DNA of 64,000 nucleotides from the NCBI RefSeq assembly GCF_001245615.1, contig NZ_CWKH01000002.1, forward strand, positions 1,364,001-1,428,000, read 5' to 3'. Below are positions 45,214 to 53,793 of the stretch, one piece after another. The notes below the pieces were generated by a model that worked only from the letters and a program-made list of their open reading frames with translations, was not told the origin of the DNA and searched no databases. The stretch comes from Mycolicibacterium neworleansense. Its GTDB lineage: Bacteria > Actinomycetota > Actinomycetes > Mycobacteriales > Mycobacteriaceae. Within the stretch, counting starts at the first letter, position 1, and each line of letters opens with the position of its first letter. The position numbers and the translations under genes are program-made.

Positions 45214-45570
45214 TCAGTTCCACATCACCGCGATAGCCGACGCGAGCAGGGGCAGCACGCCGGCGGCGACGAACAGCGGCATGACCGGCTGGCCGCCCGC
45301 GCGACGCTGGCGGGCCGTGCCGATGCCCAGTACCGCGCCGAGCGCCACCAGGATGACCAGCTTGGTGCCGATCTTGGGGTAGTTGAGGACGATGCCGGCC
45401 GGCCAGGGCGCGGCCAGGGCCAGGCCGGTGACGAGTGACAGCGTCATGCCCCAGGTCATCACCGGGGTGATCAGGAAGCGTCGAGCCGCTGCCTCGGCGA
45501 TCCAGGCGCCGACCATGACCGCGAAACCGAGCAGATGTGCATATACAACTACGTTGCGTAGTAGATCCAT
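45214..45570 (-). CDS. Small integral membrane protein (118 aa)
   Basis: Four hydrophobic helices (about 8-26, 37-55, 68-84 and 98-116). The first carries a conserved-looking HLLGFAVMVGAW and the second loop NYPKIGTKL. No catalytic motif. Leaderless TACACT box 6 nt before the ATG. Function unknown. Confidence 0.65.
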   Translation of the reverse strand: MDLLRNVVVYAHLLGFAVMVGAWIAEAAARRFLITPVMTWGMTLSLVTGLALAAPWPAGIVLNYPKIGTKLVILVALGAVLGIGTARQRRAGGQPVMPLFVAAGVLPLLASAIAVMWN

Positions 45571-45576
45571 GCCCGG

Positions 45577-45582
45577 AGTGTA
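45577..45582 (-). promoter_or_regulatory. Leaderless -10 box TACACT
   Basis: On the minus strand TACACT ends 6 nt before the ATG at 45570. Confidence 0.45.
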
Positions 45583-45650
45583 GGCGGCGCGGCGGCGCGG
45601 CATGGCCGAACCCGCCGAAGAGCTTCCCGGGCGGGCCGGCGTCGGTCACG

Positions 45651-45656
45651 TAGGCT
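45651..45656 (+). promoter_or_regulatory. Leaderless -10 box TAGGCT
   Basis: TAGGCT ends 7 nt before the ATG at 45664. Confidence 0.5.
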
Positions 45657-45663
45657 CGGCTGG

Positions 45664-46172
45664 ATGCGGCTGCTTCTGATCGCCGACACCCATATACCCA
45701 AGCGCGCCAAGGATCTCCCGGCTCAGGTGTGGGACGAGGTGGACCATGCGGATGTCGTTGTCCACGCCGGAGATTGGGTCGACCCCGCCCTGCTCGACGC
45801 GCTCACTGCGCGTGCTGCCCACCTGATCGGCTGCTGGGGCAACAACGACGGCGCAGAGCTGCGCAGGCGGTTGCCCGAGCGCGCGGACGTGACGCTGGAC
45901 GGGCTGAGGTTGACCGTCGTGCACGAGACCGGTGCGGCCACCGGGCGGGAGGCCAGGATGGCCAGGGATTACCCGGGCAGCGATGTCCTGGTCTTCGGTC
46001 ACAGCCACATCCCATGGGATACCACCGCGAAAACCGGTCTGCGCCTGCTGAACCCGGGATCGCCGACCGACCGTCGCCGCCAGCCGTACTGCACGTCATG
46101 ACCGCGCGTATCACCGCCGGCGTGCTGGCCGACGTCACGCTGCACACGCTGGACCGGCCCACAACGGGTTAG
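45664..46172 (+). pseudogene. YfcE/MJ0936-type metallophosphoesterase with C-terminal frameshift
   Basis: Residues 1-144 hold all metal-binding motifs: ADTH, GDWVD, GNND, FGHSH, and the closing LLNPGSPTDRRRQPYCT. The frame stops at 46101, but the next frame continues with MTARITAGVLADVTLHTLDR, the normal family ending, to 46172. One missing base near 46098 explains it. The catalytic core is intact, so a shortened enzyme may still work. It may also be a sequencing error. Confidence 0.75.
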
Positions 46173-46507
46173 CTGGCCTCGCCCGCGCAGATCAGGGAGA
46201 TGTGCTTGGTGGCCCAATCGCCCAGCGGCTCAAGGGAGTCCAGCAATTCCTGGCCGGCAGGTGTCATGGAGTACTCCACCCGCGGCGGCACCTCGTGGTA
46301 GCTCTCCCGGTGCACCACGCCGTGCGCTTGTAGTTCCTTGAGGTGTTGGGTCAGCATCTTCTGGGATACCCCGGGCAGGCTGCGGTGCAGCGCGTTGAAA
46401 CGCTTCGGCCCTTCCTGGAGCTCCCAGAGGATCAACGGCTTCCACTTCCCGTCCACCACGGCGAACGCCGCATCGAGTCCACAGGTGAACCTGCCGAGTT
46501 GGGCCAT
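46169..46507 (-). CDS. HxlR family transcriptional regulator
   Basis: 112-aa winged-helix protein with the family start CGLDAAFAVVDGKWKPLILWEL and a recognition region VSQKMLTQHLKEL. A single N-terminal Cys (residue 9) is at the place of the redox-sensing Cys of YodB/HypR-like members. Divergent from the imine-reductase-like pair and probably their repressor or activator. It converges with the metallophosphoesterase. Confidence 0.87.
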   Translation of the reverse strand: MAQLGRFTCGLDAAFAVVDGKWKPLILWELQEGPKRFNALHRSLPGVSQKMLTQHLKELQAHGVVHRESYHEVPPRVEYSMTPAGQELLDSLEPLGDWATKHISLICAGEAS

Positions 46508-46541
46508 CGAATATCCTTGCTGCTCAGGGCCAATAGTTTCG

Positions 46542-46572
46542 AAAAAGTAAGTATCGCACTAAAAAGTGGGTA
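46542..46572. promoter_or_regulatory. Direct-repeat operator candidate for the HxlR regulator
   Basis: AAAAAGTAAGTA (46542-46553) and AAAAAGTGGGTA (46561-46572) are direct repeats offset by 19 bp, about two helical turns, in an AT-rich patch between the divergent genes. GTACTT-like half-sites are typical of HxlR family operators. Confidence 0.55.
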
Positions 46573-46609
46573 CTTGTTCTGAGGTTAGCGCGGCTTCCAC
46601 GATGGTGGC

Positions 46610-47485
46610 ATGACAACCACTCACCAATCGATCAGCTTCCTCGGCCTGGGTGCGATGGGCTCGCAGCTGGCCCGCATCGCGTTGAAGGCGGGCCACCCGA
46701 CCGTCGTCTGGAACCGCACCGCCGAGCGGGCCGCCGTCCTCGTCGAGGAGGGCGCCACCGCGGCGGCCACCGTGGTGCACGCTCTCGACGCGGATCTCAT
46801 CGTGGTCTGCCTGTTCGATCAGGCTTCGGTGCATGAGGTTCTCGACCCGGTGGCCGACAAGCTGGCCGGGCGCCGTCTGGTCAACCTGACCACCACGTCG
46901 CCGAACGGTGCGCGGGAGCTGGCTCGCTGGGCTGCCGGCCACGGTGCCGAATACCTCGACGGCGGCATCATGGCGACGCCGGAGATGATCGCGACCCCGC
47001 AGTCGGCGATCCTCTACAGCGGCTCGGCCGCGCTGTTCGACGAGTCCCGCGAGATCCTCGAACTGTGGGGCAGCACTGAGTACTTCGGTGACGATGCCGG
47101 CCTGGCATCGCTGTACGACCTGGCCCTGCTCTCGGCGATGTACGTGATGTTCGCGGGCTTCGCCCACGGCGCGGCCATGGTGGGCGCGGCCGGGGTTTCG
47201 GCGAAGGAGTTCGCCGCCCGCACCGCCGCGTGGCTGCCGGCGCTGATGCCGGCGATCGCCGAATATGCGACGGTCATCGACGGCGGCGACTACTCGGTGC
47301 CCGGCCAGCAGAGCCTGTACTTCTCCGATCTCAGTGACATCGTCAACGCCAGCCGGGACCAGGGGATCAGCACCGAAGCCGTCGACATGGTGCAGCGGTT
47401 GATCCACCGGCAGATCGATGCGGGCCACGGCGACGACGGCTTCGCCCGGATCATCGAGAGCATCAAAGACGGGGCCGCCGCATGA
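46610..47485 (+). CDS. Imine reductase-like NAD(P)-dependent oxidoreductase (first copy)
   Basis: 291-aa beta-hydroxyacid-dehydrogenase/imine-reductase fold. The N-terminal Rossmann motif is FLGLGAMGSQLA, with NADPH-type WNRTAER. The imine-reductase hallmark DGGIMATPEMI, then SAILYSGS, is at about 120-140, and the C-terminal helical dimer domain follows. It overlaps the second copy by 4 nt. Whether it reduces cyclic imines in vivo is unknown. Confidence 0.85.
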   Translation: MTTTHQSISFLGLGAMGSQLARIALKAGHPTVVWNRTAERAAVLVEEGATAAATVVHALDADLIVVCLFDQASVHEVLDPVADKLAGRRLVNLTTTSPNGARELARWAAGHGAEYLDGGIMATPEMIATPQSAILYSGSAALFDESREILELWGSTEYFGDDAGLASLYDLALLSAMYVMFAGFAHGAAMVGAAGVSAKEFAARTAAWLPALMPAIAEYATVIDGGDYSVPGQQSLYFSDLSDIVNASRDQGISTEAVDMVQRLIHRQIDAGHGDDGFARIIESIKDGAAA

Positions 47486-48354
47486 CCGCGAGCGTGAGCG
47501 TGCTCGGTCTCGGACCGATGGGGCAGGCACTCGCAGGCGCACTGGTGACGGCGAAATACCGCACGACGGTGTGGAACCGGACGCCGGCCAAGGCCGACGC
47601 GCTGCGGGCCCGCGGAGCGGCGTGGGCGGAAACGCCGGCCGCCGCAGCCGCGGCCAGTGACCTCATTCTCGTCAACGTCGTCGACCAGGCCGCCGCGGAT
47701 GCGGTGCTGGCCGCTGCGGGTGACGCACTCGCCGGCCGGGTGGTCGTCGGGCTGTCCTCCGACATACCCGATTCCGCGCACCGGACGGCCGAACTGGTGA
47801 CCGCCCGCGGCGGCCGCTACCTGGACGGGGCCATCATGACGCCGACCGACACCATCGGGACGCGCAGCGCCAGCATCCTTTTCGCCGGGCCGCGGGAGCT
47901 GTTCGACACCCACCAGCCGGTGTTCGAGGCGCTGGCGACCTCCAGCTGGGTCGGCACGGACGTGGGCCGGGCGGCGGCGTTCGACATGGCGCTGCTGGAC
48001 CTGTTCTGGACCTCGGTCAGCGGATTTGTCCACGCACTGTCGATGGCCCGCGCACACGGCATCGAACCCACCGAGCTGTTGGGGCATGCCAACAACATCG
48101 CGGCCATCCTGCCGCCGATCTTCGGTGAGATCGCCGAGCGTGTCGAAACCGATCGACACAGCGACGCCAGTGCCTCGGTGTCGTCGGTGGCCGCGTCGGT
48201 TCGGCATCTGATCGCGGCCTCGGCTTCGGCGGGACTGGATGCCGGCGCGCTGGAAGCGTTCCGGGGTTATGTGGACGCCGCGGTCGACGCCGGTCACGGG
48301 GCCGACGAGATCAGCCGGATCATTCCGACAAGCGTGACCGTCCCGTCACCCTGA
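47482..48354 (+). CDS. Imine reductase-like NAD(P)-dependent oxidoreductase (second copy)
   Basis: 290-aa paralogue of the previous gene: VLGLGPMGQALA, WNRTPAKA, DGAIMTPTDTI and the same C-terminal fold. ATGA overlap with copy 1 indicates co-translation, perhaps as a heterodimer or two enzymes with different substrates. Moderate divergence between the two suggests an old duplication. Confidence 0.83.
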   Translation: MTASVSVLGLGPMGQALAGALVTAKYRTTVWNRTPAKADALRARGAAWAETPAAAAAASDLILVNVVDQAAADAVLAAAGDALAGRVVVGLSSDIPDSAHRTAELVTARGGRYLDGAIMTPTDTIGTRSASILFAGPRELFDTHQPVFEALATSSWVGTDVGRAAAFDMALLDLFWTSVSGFVHALSMARAHGIEPTELLGHANNIAAILPPIFGEIAERVETDRHSDASASVSSVAASVRHLIAASASAGLDAGALEAFRGYVDAAVDAGHGADEISRIIPTSVTVPSP

Positions 48355-48371
48355 GATGGCACGCTCGTGGG

Positions 48372-50249
48372 ATGGAGCAAAAGCAGCCCGCCGCCGTCAT
48401 CGAGGCAGCTCACCGTGCGCAACTGAGGAAGCTGCCCTTTGCGGACACCCGTGATTTCGAGGACGCCGACCGCGGCTTCATCGCCGCGCTCGAACCGTGC
48501 GTGGTGAGGTCCGCCGACGGAAGGGTGGTGTGGGACAACGACGCCTACGGCTTCCTTTCTGGGGAGGCGCCGGCATCGGTGCATCCGAGCCTGTGGCGCC
48601 AGTCGCAACTGTGCGCCAAACAGGGCCTGTACGAGGTGGTCCCGGGGATCTATCAGGTGCGTGGACTCGATATCTCGAACATCAGCTTCATCGAGGGCGA
48701 CACCGGTGTGATCGTCATCGATCCGTTGATCTCGACTGAGGTGGCCTCGGCGGCGTTCGGGCTGTACCGCGAGCACCGTGGGGACCGGCCGGTGGTCGCC
48801 GTCATCTACACGCACAGCCACGGCGACCACTTCGGCGGTGTCCTCGGCGTCACCTCGCAGGCCGACGTCGATGCGGGCAAGGTCGCGGTGCTGGCACCCG
48901 AGGGGTTCGTCGAACACGCGGTGCAGGAGAACGTCTACGCCGGCACGGCGATGACCCGTCGCGCCACCTACATGTACGGCACGCAGCTCGACCGCGGTCC
49001 TGCGGGGCAGGTGGGGTGCGGCCTCGGCCAGACCACGTCCACGGGTGAGGTGGCGCTCATCGTGCCCACCATCGACATCCGCCGTACCGGTGAGACCCAC
49101 ACCATCGACGGGGTCGATATCGAGTTCCAGATGGCGCCCGGGACCGAGGCGCCCGCAGAGATGCACTTCTACTTTCCCCAATTCCGCGCGCTGTGCATGG
49201 CCGAGAACGCCACCCACAATCTGCACAACCTGCTGACCCTGCGCGGTGCGCTGGTGCGTGATCCGCATGGCTGGGCGGGCTACCTCACCGAGGCCATCGA
49301 CACCTTCGCCGACCGCGCCGACGTGGTCTTCGCCTCGCACCACTGGCCCACCTGGGGCCGCGAGCGGATCGTGGAATTCCTGTCACTGCAACGGGATCTG
49401 TACGCCTATCTGCATGACCAGACCCTGCGCCAGCTCAACCAGGGCTACACCGGGGTCGAGATCGCCGAGGGGTTCCAGCTGCCGCCCGCGCTGGAGCAGG
49501 CCTGGCATGCCCACGGTTACTACGGATCGGTCAACCACAACGTCAAGGCCATCTACCAGCGCTACATGGGCTGGTTCGACGGGAACCCGGGCCGGTTGTG
49601 GCCGCATCCTCCCGAGGCGCTCGGACCGCGTTACGTCGCGGCGATGGGAGGGGTCGACCGCGTGGTCGAGCTGGCCGGCAAGGCATTCGAAGAAGGTGAT
49701 TACCGCTGGGCGGCAACACTTCTGGATCACGTGATGTTCACCGATGCCGATCATGGGCCGGCGCGTGAACTCTACGCCGACACTTTCGAGCAGCTGGCCT
49801 ACGGTGCGGAGAACGCCACCTGGCGCAACTTCTTCCTGTCGGGTGCCACTGAATTGCGCGTGGGTAAGTTCGGTACCGCCGGACAGGTCACCGCGCCGAC
49901 GATGCTGGCGCAACTGAGCCCCGAGCAGATGTTCGACGTCCTGGCGATCAGCATCAACGGACCGCGGGCGTGGGATTTGGACCTGGCCATCGACGTGACC
50001 TTCCTCGACACGGCCGTCAACTATCGGCTCACCGTGCGCAACGGGGTCCTGGTCTACCGCAAGGCCGATCCGGACGAGGCCAGTGCGAATGCCACCGTGA
50101 AGCTCGCGAACAAGTTGCGACTGCTGGCCGTCGCGGCGGGGGATACCGATTCGCCCGGTCTGGAAGTCACCGGCGATGCCGACGCACTGCCGTCGCTGCT
50201 GGCGGCGCTGGACCGGCCCGACCCGAACTTCGACATCGTCACGCCATGA
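48372..50249 (+). CDS. Alkyl sulfatase (SdsA1/BDS1-like metallo-beta-lactamase-fold)
   Basis: 625-aa zinc hydrolase. The metallo-beta-lactamase motif THSHGDHFGG, with further ligands in ENATHNLHN and FASHHWPTWG, gives the binuclear zinc site of alkyl sulfatases. A helical dimerisation region and a C-terminal SCP2-like domain (about 510-620) follow. It hydrolyses long-chain alkyl sulfates such as SDS, for sulfur or carbon. No signal peptide is seen. 17 nt after the imine reductase pair. Confidence 0.88.
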   Translation: MEQKQPAAVIEAAHRAQLRKLPFADTRDFEDADRGFIAALEPCVVRSADGRVVWDNDAYGFLSGEAPASVHPSLWRQSQLCAKQGLYEVVPGIYQVRGLDISNISFIEGDTGVIVIDPLISTEVASAAFGLYREHRGDRPVVAVIYTHSHGDHFGGVLGVTSQADVDAGKVAVLAPEGFVEHAVQENVYAGTAMTRRATYMYGTQLDRGPAGQVGCGLGQTTSTGEVALIVPTIDIRRTGETHTIDGVDIEFQMAPGTEAPAEMHFYFPQFRALCMAENATHNLHNLLTLRGALVRDPHGWAGYLTEAIDTFADRADVVFASHHWPTWGRERIVEFLSLQRDLYAYLHDQTLRQLNQGYTGVEIAEGFQLPPALEQAWHAHGYYGSVNHNVKAIYQRYMGWFDGNPGRLWPHPPEALGPRYVAAMGGVDRVVELAGKAFEEGDYRWAATLLDHVMFTDADHGPARELYADTFEQLAYGAENATWRNFFLSGATELRVGKFGTAGQVTAPTMLAQLSPEQMFDVLAISINGPRAWDLDLAIDVTFLDTAVNYRLTVRNGVLVYRKADPDEASANATVKLANKLRLLAVAAGDTDSPGLEVTGDADALPSLLAALDRPDPNFDIVTP

Positions 50250-50294
50250 GGTGAACGCGGCATTAACTTATATAGACAGGTAGTAAAAACTCAA

Positions 50295-50312
50295 AACTTG
50301 TATTGACAAGTT
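50295..50312. promoter_or_regulatory. Inverted-repeat operator upstream of the phosphonate-like cluster
   Basis: AACTTGT (50295-50301) and ACAAGTT (50306-50312) are perfect arms with a 4-bp spacer (ATTG). The same TTGT-N4-ACAAGTT pattern lies at the start of the GntR gene (54556-54569). It is 27 nt before the ATG at 50339, in an AT-rich stretch. Confidence 0.7.
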
Positions 50313-50338
50313 GTGGTGATGTGGACCACAGTATCCGC

Positions 50339-51478
50339 ATGGGAATTCATCACAGCTACGACGTCGTGGTGGTCGGCGCAGGCATCGTCGGCCTGGCGCA
50401 CGCCTATCACGCGCAGCAGCGGGGGCTCAGCGTCGCCGTTGTCGATCACGCCGACGGCGTCGTCGGCGCCTCGGTCCAGAACTTCGGCCACGCCTGCATC
50501 ACCGCCCAGTCGGGCGTCGCCCGGGACTACGGCCGCAACGGACGTGAGCACTGGCTCGACCTGTCCCGCAAGGCGGGCTTCTGGTCCGCGGAGTCGGGCA
50601 CGTTCTGCGTCGCGCGCCACGACGACGAGCTCGCGGTGATGGATGAGTTCGCCGCCGCACGCGGAGACGGCGAGGTGCGCCTGCTCAGCCGCGAGCAGAT
50701 CCTCGAGCAGATCCCGGTGGTGGCCTCCGGAGTCACCGGCGGCATGTACCTGCCCAACGACCTGCAGGTCGACCCGCGCACGGCCGCCCCGTCGATCGCG
50801 CGGTGGCTGGAATCGCATGGTGTCGACTTCCATTGGCGCACCGCGGCATCCGGTTTCCAGCCCGGGGTGGTGCACACCTCACGCGGCCCGTTGCGCGCGG
50901 GTACGACGTTCGTCACGGTCAACTGCGACGTCGACCGGCTGTTCCCCGAGCTGGCTGAACGCGACGGTCTGCTGCGCTGCCGGCTGCACATGCTGCGGGC
51001 CCGGCTGCCGCTGGCCTTCACGCTGCCCGCACCCCTGTTCACCGGATGGTCACTGCTGAGGTACTCGGGATTCGAAGAACTTCCGAGCACCGAGGCGGTG
51101 GCCGCCCGGTTGCGTGCCGAACATCCCGACTACGTCGCGATCGACCTGCACCAGATGTACACCCCGCAGCCCGACGGCTCCCTGCTGATCGGCGACACCC
51201 ACTACCGCGACATCTCCGCGCCACCGTTCCAGACCGAGGAGGGCTTCGCCGTCCTCCTGGAGGAAGCCCGGAACCTGTTCGGGGTCAAAGAAATCGAGGT
51301 GAGCGAGCGCTGGCAGGGCGTCTACACCTCCGCACCCGATCAGGAGTTCCTGATCGAACAGCCCATCGAGGGCACCCACGTCGTCACCGTCACCACCGGT
51401 ATCGGCATGACCACCAGCATGGGCCTCGCCCACGACAGTGTCGGCAACGCGCTGGACCGACTCGTCGCAACCGTCTGA
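50339..51478 (+). CDS. FAD-dependent oxidoreductase (TIGR03364-like, phosphonate-associated)
   Basis: 379-aa DAO-family flavoenzyme. The FAD motif VVVGAGIVGLAHAYH is at the N-terminus. QNFGHACITAQSG and the C-terminal GIGMTTSMGLAHDS match the TIGR03364 subgroup, which is known to sit beside phosphonatase-like genes. It would oxidatively deaminate an aminoalkylphosphonate, giving the aldehyde substrate of the HAD enzyme; this is inferred. ATG at 50339; the frame from 50303 would start inside the operator. Confidence 0.8.
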   Translation: MGIHHSYDVVVVGAGIVGLAHAYHAQQRGLSVAVVDHADGVVGASVQNFGHACITAQSGVARDYGRNGREHWLDLSRKAGFWSAESGTFCVARHDDELAVMDEFAAARGDGEVRLLSREQILEQIPVVASGVTGGMYLPNDLQVDPRTAAPSIARWLESHGVDFHWRTAASGFQPGVVHTSRGPLRAGTTFVTVNCDVDRLFPELAERDGLLRCRLHMLRARLPLAFTLPAPLFTGWSLLRYSGFEELPSTEAVAARLRAEHPDYVAIDLHQMYTPQPDGSLLIGDTHYRDISAPPFQTEEGFAVLLEEARNLFGVKEIEVSERWQGVYTSAPDQEFLIEQPIEGTHVVTVTTGIGMTTSMGLAHDSVGNALDRLVATV

Positions 51479-51505
51479 ACGATCCGATTCTGAAGGGATA
51501 AACCA

Positions 51506-52204
51506 ATGGGCACCAATACAACTGATCCGATCAGCCTGGTCGTGTTCGACATGGCCGGAACCACCGTCGAGGACACCGGACTGGTTCAGCAGTCCTTCCT
51601 CGCGGCCGACAGCCACGCCGGTCTGTCGAAAACCGACGCCGACCGTGAGGAGATGCTGCGCTACGTCACCGACACCATGGGCCAGTCCAAGATCGTGGTG
51701 TTCCGCCACCTGGCCAAGGGCAACGAGGAGCAGGCACAGGCCGCGAACAAGGAGTTCGAGCGCTGCTATGCCCAACTGGTCTCCGAGGGCAACTGCAGCC
51801 CTATCCCCGGCGCCGAAGATGTCATTACATCTTTGCGCTCAAGCGGCATCAAGACCGCGCTGACCACTGGGTTCGCCCGGGAGACGCAGACGGCCATCAT
51901 CGACGCCCTGGGCTGGCAGAACCTCGCCGATGTGGTGTTGTGCCCGGCACCGGGCATGCGTGGCCGGCCCTACCCGGACATGCCGCTGACCGCGCTGATG
52001 CAGACCGAAACCGATTCGGTGCGTTCGATGATCGTGCTGGGCGACACCTCCTCCGACGTCATCAGCGGGCTGCGCGCCGGTGCGCGGGCCTCGATCGGCG
52101 TGCTGACCGGAGCCCACAACCGGGCCCAGCTGTCCGACGCCGGTGCCACCCACATCCTCGACAGCGTCGCCGACCTCCCTGCCCTGGTGGCCGCCCTCCG
52201 ATAG
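51506..52204 (+). CDS. Phosphonatase-like HAD hydrolase (PhnX-like, TIGR03351 type)
   Basis: 232-aa HAD-superfamily protein. Motif I is FDMAGTTVED (nucleophile Asp and second Asp replaced by Ala-Gly-Thr as in phosphonoacetaldehyde hydrolases), motif II LTTGF, then a KAQ-like segment GRPYPDM, and motif IV GDTSSD. The Schiff-base Lys of true PhnX is not clearly in place, as in the TIGR03351 family. 27 nt after the FAD gene, with AAGGGA before the ATG, so one operon. Confidence 0.8.
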   Translation: MGTNTTDPISLVVFDMAGTTVEDTGLVQQSFLAADSHAGLSKTDADREEMLRYVTDTMGQSKIVVFRHLAKGNEEQAQAANKEFERCYAQLVSEGNCSPIPGAEDVITSLRSSGIKTALTTGFARETQTAIIDALGWQNLADVVLCPAPGMRGRPYPDMPLTALMQTETDSVRSMIVLGDTSSDVISGLRAGARASIGVLTGAHNRAQLSDAGATHILDSVADLPALVAALR

Positions 52205-52385
52205 TCCGCCCACCGCTGCCGCTCCGCGGCGGTCGGTCGCAGGCCTCGCCTCCCGACCGCCGCACCTTCTCCGCACCCGTTCTCGCAAGAGAAACCTGCC
52301 TTTGACGTTCGGCCACCCTCGCTCGGCAATCTGCCCCGGCCCGTCAGCACACCGTCTGTGCCACGCCCACCAGAGGTGCACTCTC

Positions 52386-53720
52386 ATGACCCAAACCGCG
52401 CTGTCCACCCCCACAACGATCGTTCCGCGCTACAAGCGCTGGCGCATCCAGATCTTCGCCGTCACCTGGATCGCCTACGCCGGTTTCTATTTCACCCGTC
52501 AGGCCTTCTCGGTCGCCAAGCTCGGCATCCTCGAAGACCCGATCCTGTCCACCAGTCTGACCAAGAGCACCCTGGCCAACCTTGATGCCGCCTACCTCGC
52601 GGCCTACGCGGCGGGCCAGTTCGTCTGGGGCCAGGTGTCCGATCGGTACGGCCCGCGGGTGGTGATTCTCGGCGGCCTCGCCATCTCGGCCGTCGCCACC
52701 GTCTTCATGGGGCTGCTGCCCGCGCTGGTGTTCCTGCTGCCGCTGATGATCGTGCAGGGGCTGGCCCAGTCCACCGGCTGGTCCCCGACGTTGAGCAACA
52801 TGGCCCAGTTCTTCTCGATCGGGGAGCGGGGCCGCGTCCTCGGATTGTGGAGCACTAACTACGCGTTCGGCGGTCTGGTGGCCGCGCCGATTCTGGGTTG
52901 GGCCGCCTACGACGTGTTCGGCTCGTGGCGGGCGGCGTTCTTCACCGGGGCCGCAATCGTGGTCGGGGTGTTCGTGCTCGTGCTGCTGTTCCAGCGCAAC
53001 CGGCCCCAGGACGTCGGGTTGCCGCCGATCGAGGAGTACCGGGCCTCTAAGGACGCACGAGAAGGTGTCGAACTCGACGCGTCGCCCGAGGCCGAGGCGG
53101 TTGCCGAGCCGACCCCGTCGTGGCGGGAATCGCTGAAGGTGGTGCTGGGCGACAGTATGGTGAGAACCCTTGGCGCGTCGTATTTCCTGCTCAAGCCGGC
53201 CCGGTACGCGATCCTGTTGTGGGGCCCGGTGATCGTCGCGGAACGGCTGGTCGACGGTGACAAGTTCCAGGCCGTGACCATCCCGGTGGCATTCGGTGTG
53301 GCAGGTGTGCTCGCCCCGATCCTGCTCGGCCGGATCTCCGATCGGGTGTTCAGTGCGCGCCGGGTGCCGGCCTGTGTGATCAGCCTGGGGATCCTGGTGG
53401 CGGTGCTGGCGCTGTTCGGTCCGCTCACCGCGACGGGCAGTCCCTGGATCATGGTGCTGGTGCTCGGCGTGATCGGCCTGAGTGTCTATGGCGCGGACGC
53501 GATGATCTCCTGTGTCGCCGCGGTGGACTTCGGTACCTCCAAACACGCGGGGACCGCGGCCGGCTTCATCAACTGTTGCGGTTCGGTCGGCGCGATCCTC
53601 GGTGGGTTGTTGCCCGGATATCTCAACACGTCCACGTTGTTCTACGGATTCGCCGGGGCGGCACTGCTTTCCATGTTGCTGCTCATCCCGCACTGGAACC
53701 GGATGCCCGCGGCTGACTGA
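52386..53720 (+). CDS. OPA-type major facilitator (organophosphate antiporter-like)
   Basis: 444-aa MFS protein with about twelve helices. The opening WIAYAGFYFTRQAFSVAKLG and a GQVSDRYGPR loop resemble the organophosphate:phosphate antiporter family (GlpT/UhpT/PgtP). Position after the FAD and HAD genes suggests uptake of an organophosphonate; substrate inferred only. Start at ATG 52386; 181 nt of no recognised feature separates it from the HAD gene. Confidence 0.78.
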   Translation: MTQTALSTPTTIVPRYKRWRIQIFAVTWIAYAGFYFTRQAFSVAKLGILEDPILSTSLTKSTLANLDAAYLAAYAAGQFVWGQVSDRYGPRVVILGGLAISAVATVFMGLLPALVFLLPLMIVQGLAQSTGWSPTLSNMAQFFSIGERGRVLGLWSTNYAFGGLVAAPILGWAAYDVFGSWRAAFFTGAAIVVGVFVLVLLFQRNRPQDVGLPPIEEYRASKDAREGVELDASPEAEAVAEPTPSWRESLKVVLGDSMVRTLGASYFLLKPARYAILLWGPVIVAERLVDGDKFQAVTIPVAFGVAGVLAPILLGRISDRVFSARRVPACVISLGILVAVLALFGPLTATGSPWIMVLVLGVIGLSVYGADAMISCVAAVDFGTSKHAGTAAGFINCCGSVGAILGGLLPGYLNTSTLFYGFAGAALLSMLLLIPHWNRMPAAD

Positions 53721-53761
53721 TCCTCACGAGCAGTCGCCCGCAAGCGGGAGGGCCCCAGTGG

Positions 53762-53793
53762 AAGCATCCCAAATCACCAGGTTTGGGATGCTT
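53762..53793. terminator. Bidirectional terminator between the MFS and GntR genes
   Basis: AAGCATCCCAAA (53762-53773) pairs perfectly with TTTGGGATGCTT (53782-53793) across an 8-nt loop. It lies 41 nt after the MFS stop and directly abuts the GntR stop, so it ends both transcripts. Confidence 0.85.

Noticed and set aside
52344-53693. 449-codon minus-strand frame over the MFS gene
   Set aside because: Gln/His/Arg-rich shadow; the plus frame has twelve helices and family motifs.
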